Assembly: GCA_963709085.1 (NCBI GenBank)
Contig: CAVPVB010000024.1
Location: 930,001-994,000, forward strand
Source: Rhodovastum sp963709085
GTDB lineage: Bacteria > Pseudomonadota > Alphaproteobacteria > Acetobacterales > Acetobacteraceae
Direction: 5' to 3'
Length of the DNA: 64,000 bases
Within the stretch, counting starts at the first letter, position 1. Each line of letters starts with the position of its first letter. The notes beneath the pieces are model-generated. The model was not told the DNA's origin. It was given only the letters and a program-made list of their open reading frames with translations, and made no database searches. The translations under genes and the position numbers were made by a program. This document shows, piece by piece, positions 15,131 through 23,402 of this stretch.

Positions 15131-16743
15131 ATGGCGGGTGACACGTATCGGGTGTTTCTCTCAGCGGTGAGCAGCGAACTCGGGGCGGCGCGGCGTGCCG
15201 TCGCGACCGAGTTGCGGGCACGCGGGCTGCTGGTGACGGTGCAGGAAGAATTCACCCAGCATCCTGACACCACACTGTGCAAGCTGCACGATTACATCCG
15301 CGACTGCGATGCCGTGGTCTGCCTGATCGGCCGGCGCGATGGGTCGCTGCCGCCGCGCACAAGCGCCGGCTGCTGCGCTTCATTGCCGATGACGGGTTCT
15401 ACCCAACGGTGCCGCCATGGGATGCGCGGCAACAAGCCTTTGTCTCGCACCTGACGGACACCGCCGGGCACGATCGCAACCATTTCGCCTCGCTGGACGT
15501 GCTGCTTGCCGCGGTGCTGCGCCAGCCCTGGCCCGACCGGCGGCCGGGCAAGCCGATCGTGCTGCCCTACCCTTCCCTCGGAACGCTGTTCGAGGGGCGC
15601 GATGATTTTCTGCGGCGAATGCGGAAGAGCCTCCTTTCCGCCGGCCAGGCGGCGATCGTCAGCCAGGCGGTGCTGGGGCTGGGCGGCATCGGCAAGACAC
15701 GCGCGGCGGTGGAATACGCCTGGGCGCATCGCGATGATTATACCGCCGTGCTTTTCGCCGTCGGCGATTCGCCCGAGGCGCTGCCAGGGCAATCGGGTGA
15801 AGGAAGGCCAGGGGCTCTGCCCCTGGACCCCGCTAAGGGCGGAGCCCTTAGAACCCATCAGTTGAAGGGTTTTGGGAAGAGGGGGGTGAGGAGGAGCCGC
15901 AGCATCTCCTCACCCCCTCTTCCCAAAACCCTTCAACTGATGGGGTCCAGGGGCCTCTCGGCCGTCGCGCCGAAGGCGCGCTACGCGCGACGGCGGGTCC
16001 AGGGCAGAGCCCTGGCCTTCCTTCACCCTCGATACCCTGGCAACGCTGGGCGAGGCGGAGGCGGTGCTGGGGCGGGTGAACGCGGCGTCTGTCGGCGATC
16101 CGGGCGATGTCCGCACGTGGCCACGCCTTGATCCGCTAGCGCCGCATACGCGTGCGGTCGCAGGATTCGGCGACAGGGCGGGGATCGCGGAGCCCACGGG
16201 GCGGCTGATGAATCATGCGGCGACCCTGCTGCAGACCAAGGCGTTGCTCTCCGAAGCCGAGCCACTGATGCGCCGTGCCCTGGCCATGGACGAGGCCAGC
16301 TTCGGGACCAACCGCCCCGATATCGCAACCCGCCTCAATAACCTGCGCAACTGCTGCAGGCCACCAACCGGCTTGCTGAGGCGGAGCCACTCATGCGCCA
16401 TGCGCTGGAAATCGACCAATACAGCTTCGGGACGAACCACCCCAGCGTTGCAATCCGCCTCAGCAACCTCGCGCACCTGCTGAAGGCCACCAACAGGCTC
16501 GCCGAGGCCGAGCCGCTGTCACGGCGTGTGCTGGCGATCTTGTTCGCGTTCGAGACGCAGAGAGGGCATGCGCATCCGCATCGGGATACGGTGGTGGAAA
16601 ACTACGCGGGGTTGCTGGCGGCGATGGGGCGGAGTGAGGGGGAGATTGGGGAGGCGATTGCGGGGATGTGGCGGGAGGCGGGGTTGGAGGGGGAGGGGGA
16701 GAAGGAAGCAAGGCTTCTTTTGAACCACGCCCCTACAGAATGA
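15131..16743 (+). pseudogene. Decayed DUF4062 - NTPase - TPR protein
   Basis: Pieces of one large signalling/defence-type ATPase in changing frames. From ATG 15131 the first frame gives YRVFLSAVSSELGAARRAV and LCKLHDYIRDCDAVVCLIG, a DUF4062 domain. Near 15350 the frame shifts to RRLLRFIADDGFYPTVPPWD, then SLGTLFEGRDDFLRRMRKSL and a P-loop LGLGGIGKTRAAVEYAWAH of the NB-ARC/STAND type. The NTPase core stops at about 15780 where a palindromic repeat element is inserted or has replaced sequence. After 16030 only C-terminal repeats remain: EAEPLMRRALAMDEASFGTN, then after another frameshift near 16345 AEPLMRHALEIDQYSFGTNH and LAEAEPLSRRVLAIL. It cannot make an intact protein. It overlaps the hslU end by 11 bases. 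Confidence 0.8.
15795..16028. repeat. Full-length palindromic repeat element inside the TPR pseudogene
   Basis: A roughly 234-base near-palindrome. The outer arms are GGTGAAGGAAGGCCAGGGG and its inverse ending CCTGGCCTTCCTTCACC. Inside lie GCTAAGGGCGGAGCCCTTAG on one side and GGGGCCTCTCGGCC on the other. The centre is a hairpin with arms 15854-15892 and 15907-15944 (39/38 bases, one-base difference) around a 14-base loop. Weak similarity of the flanks (GCCAGGGCAATCG against the inverse of CGATACCCTGGC) extends the symmetry to about 15781-16043. Confidence 0.85.
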
Positions 16744-18052
16744 ACCGCGACAAATCCCCCTTCTGCGCCAGCGGGGCCACGCGCTCGCGTACATAGGCGG
16801 CGTCCACCACCACTTCCTGGCCGCCGCGGTCGCTGGCGGTGAAGGAGATTTCCTCCAGCAGTTTTTCCAGCACCGTGTGCAGCCGGCGGGCGCCGATGTT
16901 TTCGATGCGGTCGTTGATGTCGGCGGCCAGATCGGCCAGCGCGTCCACCGAATCCTCGGTGAAGATCAGGGAAACGCCCTCGGTGCCGATCAGCGCCTGG
17001 TACTGCTTGATCAGCGACGCCTCCGGCTCGGTCAGGATGCGGCGCAGATCCTCGCGGGAGAGCGGGGCCAGTTCCACCCGGATGGGCAGGCGGCCCTGCA
17101 ACTCGGGCAGCAGGTCGGCCGGCTTGGCCAGATGGAACGCACCCGAGGCGATGAACAGAATGTGATCGGTCTTGATCGGGCCGTGCTTGGTGGAAACCGT
17201 GGTGCCCTCGATCAGCGGCAACAGGTCGCGCTGCACGCCTTCGCGGGAGACGTCGCCGCCGCGGAAACCGCCCTCGCTGGTGCGGGCGCAGACCTTGTCG
17301 ATCTCGTCGAGAAAGACGATGCCGTTGTTCTCGGCGTGCGCCAGCGCATCCTTCACCAGGCGGTCGTTGTCGAGCAGCTTGTCGGCCTCCTCGCGTTCGA
17401 GGGCGCGGCGGGCGGCTTCCACCGTCATTTTGCGCGGCTGCGCCTGGCGGCCGAACATGCCCTTCATCATGTCGCCCAGATTGATCATCTGGGCCGGTGG
17501 CATGCCGGGGATGTCGAACTGGCCGATCGGGTTCTGCGGCGCCTCGGCAATCGCGACCTCGACCTCCTTCTGTTCGAGTTCGCCGTTGCGCAGCATGCGG
17601 CGGAATTTCGAGCGCGTGTCGGCCGCGGCGTGCTCGCCGCAGAGGGCGGTGATCAGGCGTTCTTCGGCCGCGAGTTCGGCTTTGGCCTGCACCTCGCGGC
17701 GCGATCCCTCGCGCAGCATGGTGATGCTGACCTCCACCAGATCGCGGGCGATGCTTTCCACGTCGCGGCCGACATAGCCGACCTCGGTGAATTTGGTCGC
17801 TTCCACCTTCAGGAACGGCGCCTGGGCAAGCTTCGCCAGCCGGCGGGCGATCTCGGTTTTGCCGCAGCCGGTGGGGCCGATCATGAGGATGTTCTTGGGC
17901 ACCACTTCCTCGCGCAGCGCCTCGGGCAGTTGCTGGCGGCGCCAGCGGTTGCGCAGGGCGATCGCCACCGCCCGCTTGGCGTCGGTCTGGCCGACGATGA
18001 AACGGTCGAGTTCGGAAACGATCTCGCGGGGCGAATAGGTCGGGACTTCCAT
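16733..18052 (-). CDS. hslU: ATP-dependent protease ATPase subunit HslU
   Basis: A 439-residue AAA+ unfoldase that feeds substrates to HslV. It begins MEVPTYSPREIVSELDRFIVGQ; Walker A is MIGPTGCGKTEIARRLA, the pore-loop region is FTEVGYVGRDVES, Walker B is NGIVFLDEIDK, and the C-terminus DLSRFIL is the conserved tail that inserts into HslV. ATG 18052 is preceded by AGGGTGAG; an in-frame GTG at 18061 is possible. It follows hslV by about 10 bases, so the pair forms an operon. Confidence 0.97.
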   Translation of the reverse strand: MEVPTYSPREIVSELDRFIVGQTDAKRAVAIALRNRWRRQQLPEALREEVVPKNILMIGPTGCGKTEIARRLAKLAQAPFLKVEATKFTEVGYVGRDVESIARDLVEVSITMLREGSRREVQAKAELAAEERLITALCGEHAAADTRSKFRRMLRNGELEQKEVEVAIAEAPQNPIGQFDIPGMPPAQMINLGDMMKGMFGRQAQPRKMTVEAARRALEREEADKLLDNDRLVKDALAHAENNGIVFLDEIDKVCARTSEGGFRGGDVSREGVQRDLLPLIEGTTVSTKHGPIKTDHILFIASGAFHLAKPADLLPELQGRLPIRVELAPLSREDLRRILTEPEASLIKQYQALIGTEGVSLIFTEDSVDALADLAADINDRIENIGARRLHTVLEKLLEEISFTASDRGGQEVVVDAAYVRERVAPLAQKGDLSRFIL

Positions 18053-18062
18053 TTTTCTCACC

Positions 18063-18638
18063 CTAACCGATCGTCTCGACGGTGACGCTGTGGTTGGTAT
18101 AGACGCAGATATCGCCGGCGATCTTCATGGCGCGGCGGGCCACCTGCTCGGCCGACATGTCGGGCACCTCCATCAGCGCGCGCGCCGCCGCCAGGGCGTA
18201 ATTGCCGCCCGAGCCGATGGCGATGATGCCGTCTTCCGGCTCCAGCACGTCGCCGTTGCCGGTGAGGGTGTAGCTGTGGTCGCGGTCGGCAACCGCCATC
18301 ATGGCTTCCAGACGGCGCAGGTAGCGGTCGGTGCGCCAGTCCTTGGCGAGTTCCACGCAGGCGCGTTCCAACTGGCCGGGGAAGCGCTCCAGCTTGGCTT
18401 CCAGGCGTTCCAGCAGGGTGAAGGCGTCGGCGGTGGCGCCGGCGAAGCCGGACAGGATGGTGTTGCCCGGGCCGATGCGGCGCACCTTGCGGGCATTGCC
18501 CTTGATGACGGTCTGACCGAGGGTGACCTGGCCGTCGCCGGCCATGGCGACCTGCGCGCCGCGGCGGACGCACAGGATGGTGGTGCCGTGCCAACCGATC
18601 GGGTCGTGGGGAGCACCGGAGAGGAATGGGGTGTTCAT
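18063..18638 (-). CDS. hslV: ATP-dependent protease subunit HslV
   Basis: A 191-residue proteasome-like peptidase from ATG 18638. The propeptide (residues 1-18) ends before the catalytic threonine of GTTILCVRRG, exposed by self-cleavage. Further motifs are VAMAGDGQVTLGQTVIKGNARKVRR, GFAGATADAFTLLERLE and IGSGGNYALAAARAL. The longer propeptide (MNTPFLSGAPHDPIGWHG) is usual for alphaproteobacteria. It is divergent from hisB with about 165 bases between the starts and is co-transcribed with hslU. Confidence 0.97.
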   Translation of the reverse strand: MNTPFLSGAPHDPIGWHGTTILCVRRGAQVAMAGDGQVTLGQTVIKGNARKVRRIGPGNTILSGFAGATADAFTLLERLEAKLERFPGQLERACVELAKDWRTDRYLRRLEAMMAVADRDHSYTLTGNGDVLEPEDGIIAIGSGGNYALAAARALMEVPDMSAEQVARRAMKIAGDICVYTNHSVTVETIG

Positions 18639-18803
18639 GACGGCGGGACATGGCGCGCCGTCTGGTTGCAATCAAGCCATCCCCGCCCGGCACCGGGTAA
18701 GGCGCAAGGAGCGGGCGCCGGGATGGGACGGCAAAAATTCTTGCGCGGGGGCCGCAGACGGTGAAACTTCCTTCGCAGTTCTGTTTCGGGTAGTGCTGCA
18801 CGC

Positions 18804-19406
18804 ATGTCTGCTCAACCCGCCCGCACCGTCAGCCTCAGCCGGACCACGTCCGAGACCGACATTGCGCTCACCCTGGACCTGGACGGGTCGGGGCGGAGCG
18901 AGATCGACACCGGCATTGGTTTTCTGGACCATATGCTCACCGCGTTGGCGCGGCATGGGCTGTTCGACCTGGTGGTGCGGGCGAAGGGCGACCTGCATAT
19001 CGATTTCCACCACACCACCGAGGATGTGGGCATTGTGCTCGGCCAGGCGCTGTTGCAGGCGCTCGGCGACAAGCGCGGCATCAGGCGGTTCGGCCATGCC
19101 ATCGTGCCGATGGACGAGGCGCTGGCCGAGGCGGCCGTTGACCTGTCCGGCCGGGCGTTTCTGGCCTGGGACGTGGCCTTCGCGCGCGACAAGGTCGGGA
19201 CCATGGACACGGAATTGTTCGAGGAGTTTTTCCGTGCGCTGGCGTTCAATGGATTGTTTACCCTGCACGTGATCCGCAAGGCGGGCAGCAATGCCCACCA
19301 CGTGGCGGAAGCCAGCTTCAAGGCGGTGGCGCGCGCGCTGCGGATGGCGGTGGAACTAGATTTAAGGGCGGCCGGAGTCATCCCGTCCACCAAGGGTGCC
19401 CTATGA
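18804..19406 (+). CDS. hisB: Imidazoleglycerol-phosphate dehydratase
   Basis: A 200-residue monofunctional enzyme, sixth step of histidine synthesis (imidazoleglycerol phosphate to imidazoleacetol phosphate). Manganese-binding histidine motifs are GFLDHMLTALARHG, DFHHTTEDVGIVLG, FGHAIVPMDEAL and KAGSNAHHVAEASFKAVARALR. The bacterial two-domain form with a phosphatase is not present. It opens the his cluster; a palindromic repeat separates it from the DUF2628 gene, so later genes may need their own promoter or readthrough. Confidence 0.97.
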   Translation: MSAQPARTVSLSRTTSETDIALTLDLDGSGRSEIDTGIGFLDHMLTALARHGLFDLVVRAKGDLHIDFHHTTEDVGIVLGQALLQALGDKRGIRRFGHAIVPMDEALAEAAVDLSGRAFLAWDVAFARDKVGTMDTELFEEFFRALAFNGLFTLHVIRKAGSNAHHVAEASFKAVARALRMAVELDLRAAGVIPSTKGAL

Positions 19407-19416
19407 GCCCTACGGA

Positions 19417-19471
19417 ATGGGGTCCAGGGGGCCACCGCCCCCTGGCGGGTCCAGGGCAGAGCCCTGGCCTT
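19417..19471. repeat. Dispersed palindromic intergenic repeat
   Basis: In inverse orientation: AATGGGGTCCAGGGGGCC, ACCGCCCCCTGG, CGGGTCCAGGGCAGAGCC and CTGGCCTTAT. It lies between hisB and the DUF2628 gene within the his cluster and ends six bases before the latter's ATG, so it could influence that gene's translation. Confidence 0.8.
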
Positions 19472-19476
19472 ATGCT

Positions 19477-19839
19477 ATGATCGTTTACACCGCCCACCTC
19501 CGCCCCGGCGCGGAGCCCGTGCTGGTCCCGGAATCCTTCTCCTGGGGCGCCGCGCTGGCAGGCCCGTTCTGGCTGCTTTTCTTCGACGCCTGGATTGCCG
19601 CCGTGCTGGCGCTGTCCGCCGAGGTGGCCGTGGTGGTGGCGACGGCCGGGGTGTTGCGCCTCGTGCTGGGGCTGACGCTGCTGTGGCTACAGGGCCTGTT
19701 CGGCCAGGATTTGCGCCGCTGGTCGCTGGAGCGGCGCGGCTTTGTTCTGTCCCACGTGGTGGCGGCCGATTCCGCCGACGCCGCCATGGCGCGTTTGCTC
19801 GATCAGCAACCGGAACTGGTGCGGGAGGCATTGGCATGA
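19477..19839 (+). CDS. DUF2628 membrane protein in the his cluster
   Basis: A 120-residue protein from ATG 19477. It starts MIVYTAHLRPG, then FSWGAALAGPFWLLFFDAWIA, with about three hydrophobic segments (residues 30-80), and ends in a soluble DQQPELVREALA. The SWGA.L.GPFWLLF stretch is the DUF2628 signature. Its stop overlaps the hisH start (ATGA), so it is translationally coupled to histidine genes, but no role in the pathway is known. The same gene is found at this place in related Acetobacteraceae. Confidence 0.75.
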   Translation: MIVYTAHLRPGAEPVLVPESFSWGAALAGPFWLLFFDAWIAAVLALSAEVAVVVATAGVLRLVLGLTLLWLQGLFGQDLRRWSLERRGFVLSHVVAADSADAAMARLLDQQPELVREALA

Positions 19840-20474
19840 AGGTGGCGGTGATCGACTACGGCAGCGGCAATCTGGCCTCGGCCTCGCGCGCGCTGGCGCT
19901 GGCGGCGGCGCGGGACGGCATTGAGGCGGTGGTGCAGGTGACCGCCGATCCGGATGCGGTGGCGCGGGCTGATCGCATCGTGCTGCCCGGCCAGGGCGCC
20001 TTCGCCGATTGCGCCGCGGGTTTGTCCGCCATTGCCGGCCTGCGCGATGCGGTGCTGGAGGGGGTGGAGGCCGGCAAGCCGTTCCTGGGCATCTGCGTGG
20101 GCATGCAGTTGATGGCCGAGCGCGGGCTGGAGCACGCGGTGACGCCGGGCTTTGGCTGGGTCCGCGGCGAGATCGCCGGCATGGACCCCGAGGGCGGGCT
20201 GCGCCTGCCGCAGATGGGCTGGAACGAGCTGGTGTTTGAACCGGGCGCGCATCCCTTGCTGGACGGGCTGCTGCCGGGCGATCACGCCTATTTCGTGCAC
20301 AGCTACGCGCTGGCCGGCGGCGACCGGGCGGAATGTATCGCCACCACCGAGTACGGCGGCGAGGTGGTCGCCATGGTGGCACGCGGCAATTGCGCCGGCA
20401 CCCAGTTCCACGTCGAGAAAAGCCAGGAGGTCGGCCTGCGCATCCTGGGCAACTTCCTGCGCTGGACACCATGA
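19836..20474 (+). CDS. hisH: Imidazole glycerol phosphate synthase glutaminase subunit
   Basis: A 212-residue class I glutamine amidotransferase that supplies ammonia to HisF. It has VIDYGSGNLASASRAL, VLPGQGAFADC, the nucleophile elbow FLGICVGMQLMAERG (Cys), MGWNELVF, YFVHSYAL and the His-Glu segment TQFHVEKSQEVGLRIL, where Val replaces the common Pro of FHPEKS. ATG 19836 overlaps the DUF2628 stop. Confidence 0.96.
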   Translation: MKVAVIDYGSGNLASASRALALAAARDGIEAVVQVTADPDAVARADRIVLPGQGAFADCAAGLSAIAGLRDAVLEGVEAGKPFLGICVGMQLMAERGLEHAVTPGFGWVRGEIAGMDPEGGLRLPQMGWNELVFEPGAHPLLDGLLPGDHAYFVHSYALAGGDRAECIATTEYGGEVVAMVARGNCAGTQFHVEKSQEVGLRILGNFLRWTP

Positions 20475-20520
20475 ACATGACCGGTATCGTGGCCGAGGCC
20501 GGGGCTCCCCCCGGCCCAGC

Positions 20521-21048
20521 ATGTCGGTGGAGCGCGCCACCGGGTTCACTGACGACGACCTGGCGGCGCTGTGCGAGGCCGCCGATGCCGCCATCATCGA
20601 TGGCGGCGGGTTCGGCTGGGTGAATCCGCCCGGGCGGATCGCGCTGGAGCGGTATTTCAAGGGCGTGCTGCTGGTGCCCGAGCGGACGATGTTCCTGGCC
20701 CGGCAGGACGGCATCATCGTCGGCTCGGCGCAGTTGGTCCGGCCGCCGCGCAATAACGAGGAGCAGGCGTTCTCCGCCACGTTGAAGCACTCCTTCATCG
20801 TTCCCTATGCGCGCGGCCAGGGCCTCGCCAAGCTGCTGACCGAGCGGGTGGAGGAAGGCGCGCGTGCGCTCGGCTATCAGGTGCTGAACCTGGACGTGCG
20901 CGAGACGCAGGAGGCGGCGATCGCGTTGTACGAATTGCTTGGCTATATCCGCTGGGGCATCCACCCGGCCTATGCGCGGGTGGGCGGGCGCACCATCCGC
21001 GGCATTTGCTATTTCAAGCTGCTGCAGCCGGGGGGACGGGTGGGCTGA
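20521..21048 (+). CDS. GNAT acetyltransferase in the his cluster
   Basis: A 175-residue acetyltransferase from ATG 20521. It contains DAAIIDGGGFGWVNPPGR, LLVPERTMFLARQDG, the acetyl-CoA loop FIVPYARGQGLAKLLTERVEEGA, NLDVRETQEAAIALYELLGY and RGICYFKLLQPG. Its substrate is unknown. It lies between hisH and hisA, with its stop overlapping the hisA ATG by one base (TGATG). The start is uncertain: an ATG at 20471 that overlaps the hisH stop is in another frame, with a run of six C between, so a one-base error could hide a longer N-terminus. Confidence 0.75.
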   Translation: MSVERATGFTDDDLAALCEAADAAIIDGGGFGWVNPPGRIALERYFKGVLLVPERTMFLARQDGIIVGSAQLVRPPRNNEEQAFSATLKHSFIVPYARGQGLAKLLTERVEEGARALGYQVLNLDVRETQEAAIALYELLGYIRWGIHPAYARVGGRTIRGICYFKLLQPGGRVG

Positions 21049-21791
21049 TGGGACTGACGCTGTATCCGGCCATCGACCTCAAGGATGGCGCGTGCGTGCG
21101 GCTGCGCCGCGGCGAGATGGACGACGCCACGGTGTATTCCGATGACCCCGGCGCCCAGGCACAGGCCTGGGAGGCGGCGGGCTGCCGCTGGCTGCATGTG
21201 GTGGACCTCAACGGCGCCTTCGCCGGCCGGCCGGTGAACGCGGCGGCGGTGCGCGCCATCCTGGCAGGCGTGCGCATTCCGGTGCAGCTGGGCGGGGGTA
21301 TCCGGGACCTCGCCGGTATCGATGCCTGGCTGCAGGCGGGGGTGCGGCGGGTGATCCTGGGCAGCGCCGCGGCCAAGAAGCCGCCGCTGGTGAAGCAGGC
21401 CTGCCGTGCTCATCCCGGCCGCATTGCGGTGGGCATCGACGCGCGCGACGGGTTCGTGGCTACCGAAGGCTGGGCGGAAACCTCGACCATGCGGGCGCTC
21501 GATCTGGCGCTGCGCTTCGAGGATGCGGGGGCGGCGGCGATCATCTACACCGATATCAGCCGGGACGGCATGCTCTCGGGGCTCAACCTGGAGCAGACGA
21601 TCGATCTCGCCGCCCAGATCTCGACGCCGGTGATTGCCTCGGGCGGGGTCGGCAGCCTGGAGGATCTGGCCGCGCTGAAACGGGCGGCGGACGGGGACGG
21701 GCCGGGCGTGATCGATGGTGTGATTGTTGGCCGCGCGTTGTATGACGGGCGGGTCGACGCGCGCGAGGCGCTTTCTCTGCTCGAAAGCTGA
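21048..21791 (+). CDS. hisA: ProFAR isomerase
   Basis: A 247-residue TIM-barrel enzyme that isomerises ProFAR to PRFAR in histidine synthesis. It has LYPAIDLKDGACVRLRRG (first catalytic Asp), WLHVVDLNGAFAGRPVN, QLGGGIRDLAGIDAWL, VGIDARDGFVATEGWAE, IYTDISRDGMLSG (second Asp) and IASGGVGSLEDL. The start is fixed by overlap with the upstream GNAT stop. Confidence 0.96.
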   Translation: MGLTLYPAIDLKDGACVRLRRGEMDDATVYSDDPGAQAQAWEAAGCRWLHVVDLNGAFAGRPVNAAAVRAILAGVRIPVQLGGGIRDLAGIDAWLQAGVRRVILGSAAAKKPPLVKQACRAHPGRIAVGIDARDGFVATEGWAETSTMRALDLALRFEDAGAAAIIYTDISRDGMLSGLNLEQTIDLAAQISTPVIASGGVGSLEDLAALKRAADGDGPGVIDGVIVGRALYDGRVDAREALSLLES

Positions 21792-21942
21792 GCGGACTCG
21801 GAAGCTGACTGGCTTCGCAAGCCGACCGGATCAATTGCCGGGTTGTCTGGTCGCGGGTCAGCAACGATGCCCTGCCCTGTGTGATCAGTACTTGCACCAG
21901 CGCCGCGAAACCCCGAAAACGCGCGCGCCGAGGGGGCGTACT

Positions 21943-22722
21943 ATGCTGAAACTGCGCGTCATTCCCTGTCTGGACGTTAAAGATGGACGGGTGGTTAAAG
22001 GTGTCAATTTTGTTTCATTGCGCGACGCCGGGGACCCCGTCGAGCAGGCGGCAATCTATGATGCCGCCGGCGCGGATGAATTGTGCTTCCTCGACATCAC
22101 CGCCAGCCACGAGAACCGCGACACCATCCTCGACGTGGTGTCGCGCACGGCGGCGCGGGTGTTCCTGCCGCTGACCGTGGGCGGCGGCATCCGTTCCATC
22201 GAGGACATGCGCCGGCTGCTGCTGGCCGGCGCGGACAAGTGCAGCATCAATTCCGCCGCCGTGGCCCGGCCCGAACTGGTGGGCGAGGCGGCGCGGAAAT
22301 TCGGCAGCCAGTGCGTGGTGGTGGCGGTGGACGCCAAGCAGGTCGGTCACGGGCTGTGGCACGTGTTCACCCATGGCGGCCGGCGCGACACCGGCATCGA
22401 CGCGGTGCAGTGGTGCCGCCAGGTGACCGAACTGGGCGCGGGGGAAATCCTGCTGACCAGCATGGACCGCGACGGCACCGGGGCGGGGTTCGACCTGCCC
22501 TTGCTGCGCGCGGTGTGCGGGGCGGTGCGGGTGCCGGTGATCGCCTCGGGCGGGGTCGGCACATTGCAGCATTTCGTGGAAGGCGCGCAGGCCGGGGCCA
22601 CCGGGCTGCTGGCGGCGAGCGTGTTCCATTTCGGTACGTTCACCATCGCCGAGGTCAAGGCGGCACTGGCGCAGGCCGGTCTGCCGGTGCGGCTGCCGCG
22701 CGCCGTGACGCGGGCGGCCTGA
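21943..22722 (+). CDS. hisF: Imidazole glycerol phosphate synthase cyclase subunit
   Basis: A 259-residue TIM-barrel partner of HisH that closes the imidazole ring and releases AICAR. It has RVIPCLDVKDGRVVKGVNF (Asp11), FLDITASHENR, LTVGGGIRSIEDM, VVAVDAKQVG, LLTSMDRDGTGAGFDLPLL (Asp130 region) and ASGGVGTLQHFVEG. A 151-base gap separates it from hisA, longer than elsewhere in the cluster, so an internal promoter is possible. Confidence 0.96.
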   Translation: MLKLRVIPCLDVKDGRVVKGVNFVSLRDAGDPVEQAAIYDAAGADELCFLDITASHENRDTILDVVSRTAARVFLPLTVGGGIRSIEDMRRLLLAGADKCSINSAAVARPELVGEAARKFGSQCVVVAVDAKQVGHGLWHVFTHGGRRDTGIDAVQWCRQVTELGAGEILLTSMDRDGTGAGFDLPLLRAVCGAVRVPVIASGGVGTLQHFVEGAQAGATGLLAASVFHFGTFTIAEVKAALAQAGLPVRLPRAVTRAA

Positions 22723-22731
22723 GGAGTGGGT

Positions 22732-23235
22732 ATGGCCAAACCGACCAAGAAAGACATGCCGAAGCTGCGCGAGAAGAAGAGCGGGGCGAAGCTCAAGCCG
22801 CTCAAGAAAATCTTCGCCAGGCCGGTCGGCGCGGCCGTGGTGGGCGGTGACCCGCCCCCGCCGGCGGCCGGCGGCTCCCCGGCAGTGCTCGACCGGCTGT
22901 GGTCGGTCGTGATGAGCCGGCGCGGGAGCGATCCGACGCTGAGCCACTCCGCCCGCCTGCTCTCGCGCGGCACCGCCAAGATCGCCCAGAAATTCGGCGA
23001 GGAAGCGGTCGAGTGCCTGATCGAGGCGGCCCAGGGCAACCGCGCCGCGCTGGTGGCCGAGAGTGCGGACGTACTGTATCACCTGATTGTGATGTGGGTG
23101 GACGCCGGCGTGCGGGCCGATGAGGTCTGGGCCGAACTGCAACGGCGCGAGGGCGTGTCAGGGGTCGCCGAGAAGGCGGCGCGGCCGCGTGAGTTGCCGG
23201 TGGTTTTGGGGCTCGGCACCAAGAAGATTCCCTGA
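22732..23235 (+). CDS. hisE: Phosphoribosyl-ATP pyrophosphatase with basic N-terminal extension
   Basis: A 167-residue protein from ATG 22732, five bases after GAGGAG. The HisE domain (about residues 53-140) has LDRLWSVVMSRRGSDP, SRGTAKIAQKFGEEAVECLIEAA and ESADVLYHLIVMWVDAGV, the acidic helices that bind magnesium. The first 50 residues are unusual: a lysine-rich stretch (KPTKKDMPKLREKKSGAKLK) then a Gly/Pro linker. HisE proteins are usually about 105-110 residues. The extension is probably disordered; its role is unknown. It starts 10 bases after hisF. Confidence 0.92.
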   Translation: MAKPTKKDMPKLREKKSGAKLKPLKKIFARPVGAAVVGGDPPPPAAGGSPAVLDRLWSVVMSRRGSDPTLSHSARLLSRGTAKIAQKFGEEAVECLIEAAQGNRAALVAESADVLYHLIVMWVDAGVRADEVWAELQRREGVSGVAEKAARPRELPVVLGLGTKKIP

Positions 23236-23275
23236 TACATTGAGTTACTGATCTGACTGGGGCCAGATAACGATA

Positions 23276-23330
23276 AGGCCAGGGCTCTGCCCTGCACCCC
23301 ATTCCGGAGGGAGTCCGGGGGCAATGCCCC
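23276..23330. repeat. Dispersed palindromic intergenic repeat
   Basis: AAGGCCAGGGCTCTGCCCTG, CACCCCATTCCGG, then GGGGGCAATGCCCCGG. The core hairpin and a second short hairpin lie between hisE and hinT. The CCCTGCACCCC part differs from the usual CCCTGGACCCC. Confidence 0.75.
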
Positions 23331-23402
23331 GGCTGCCGCGGCCACTTGCCGGGGGCTGGCGGTTTGCCCACTATGTCCGGCGGACAGCTCGGAGGGGAAA
23401 CT

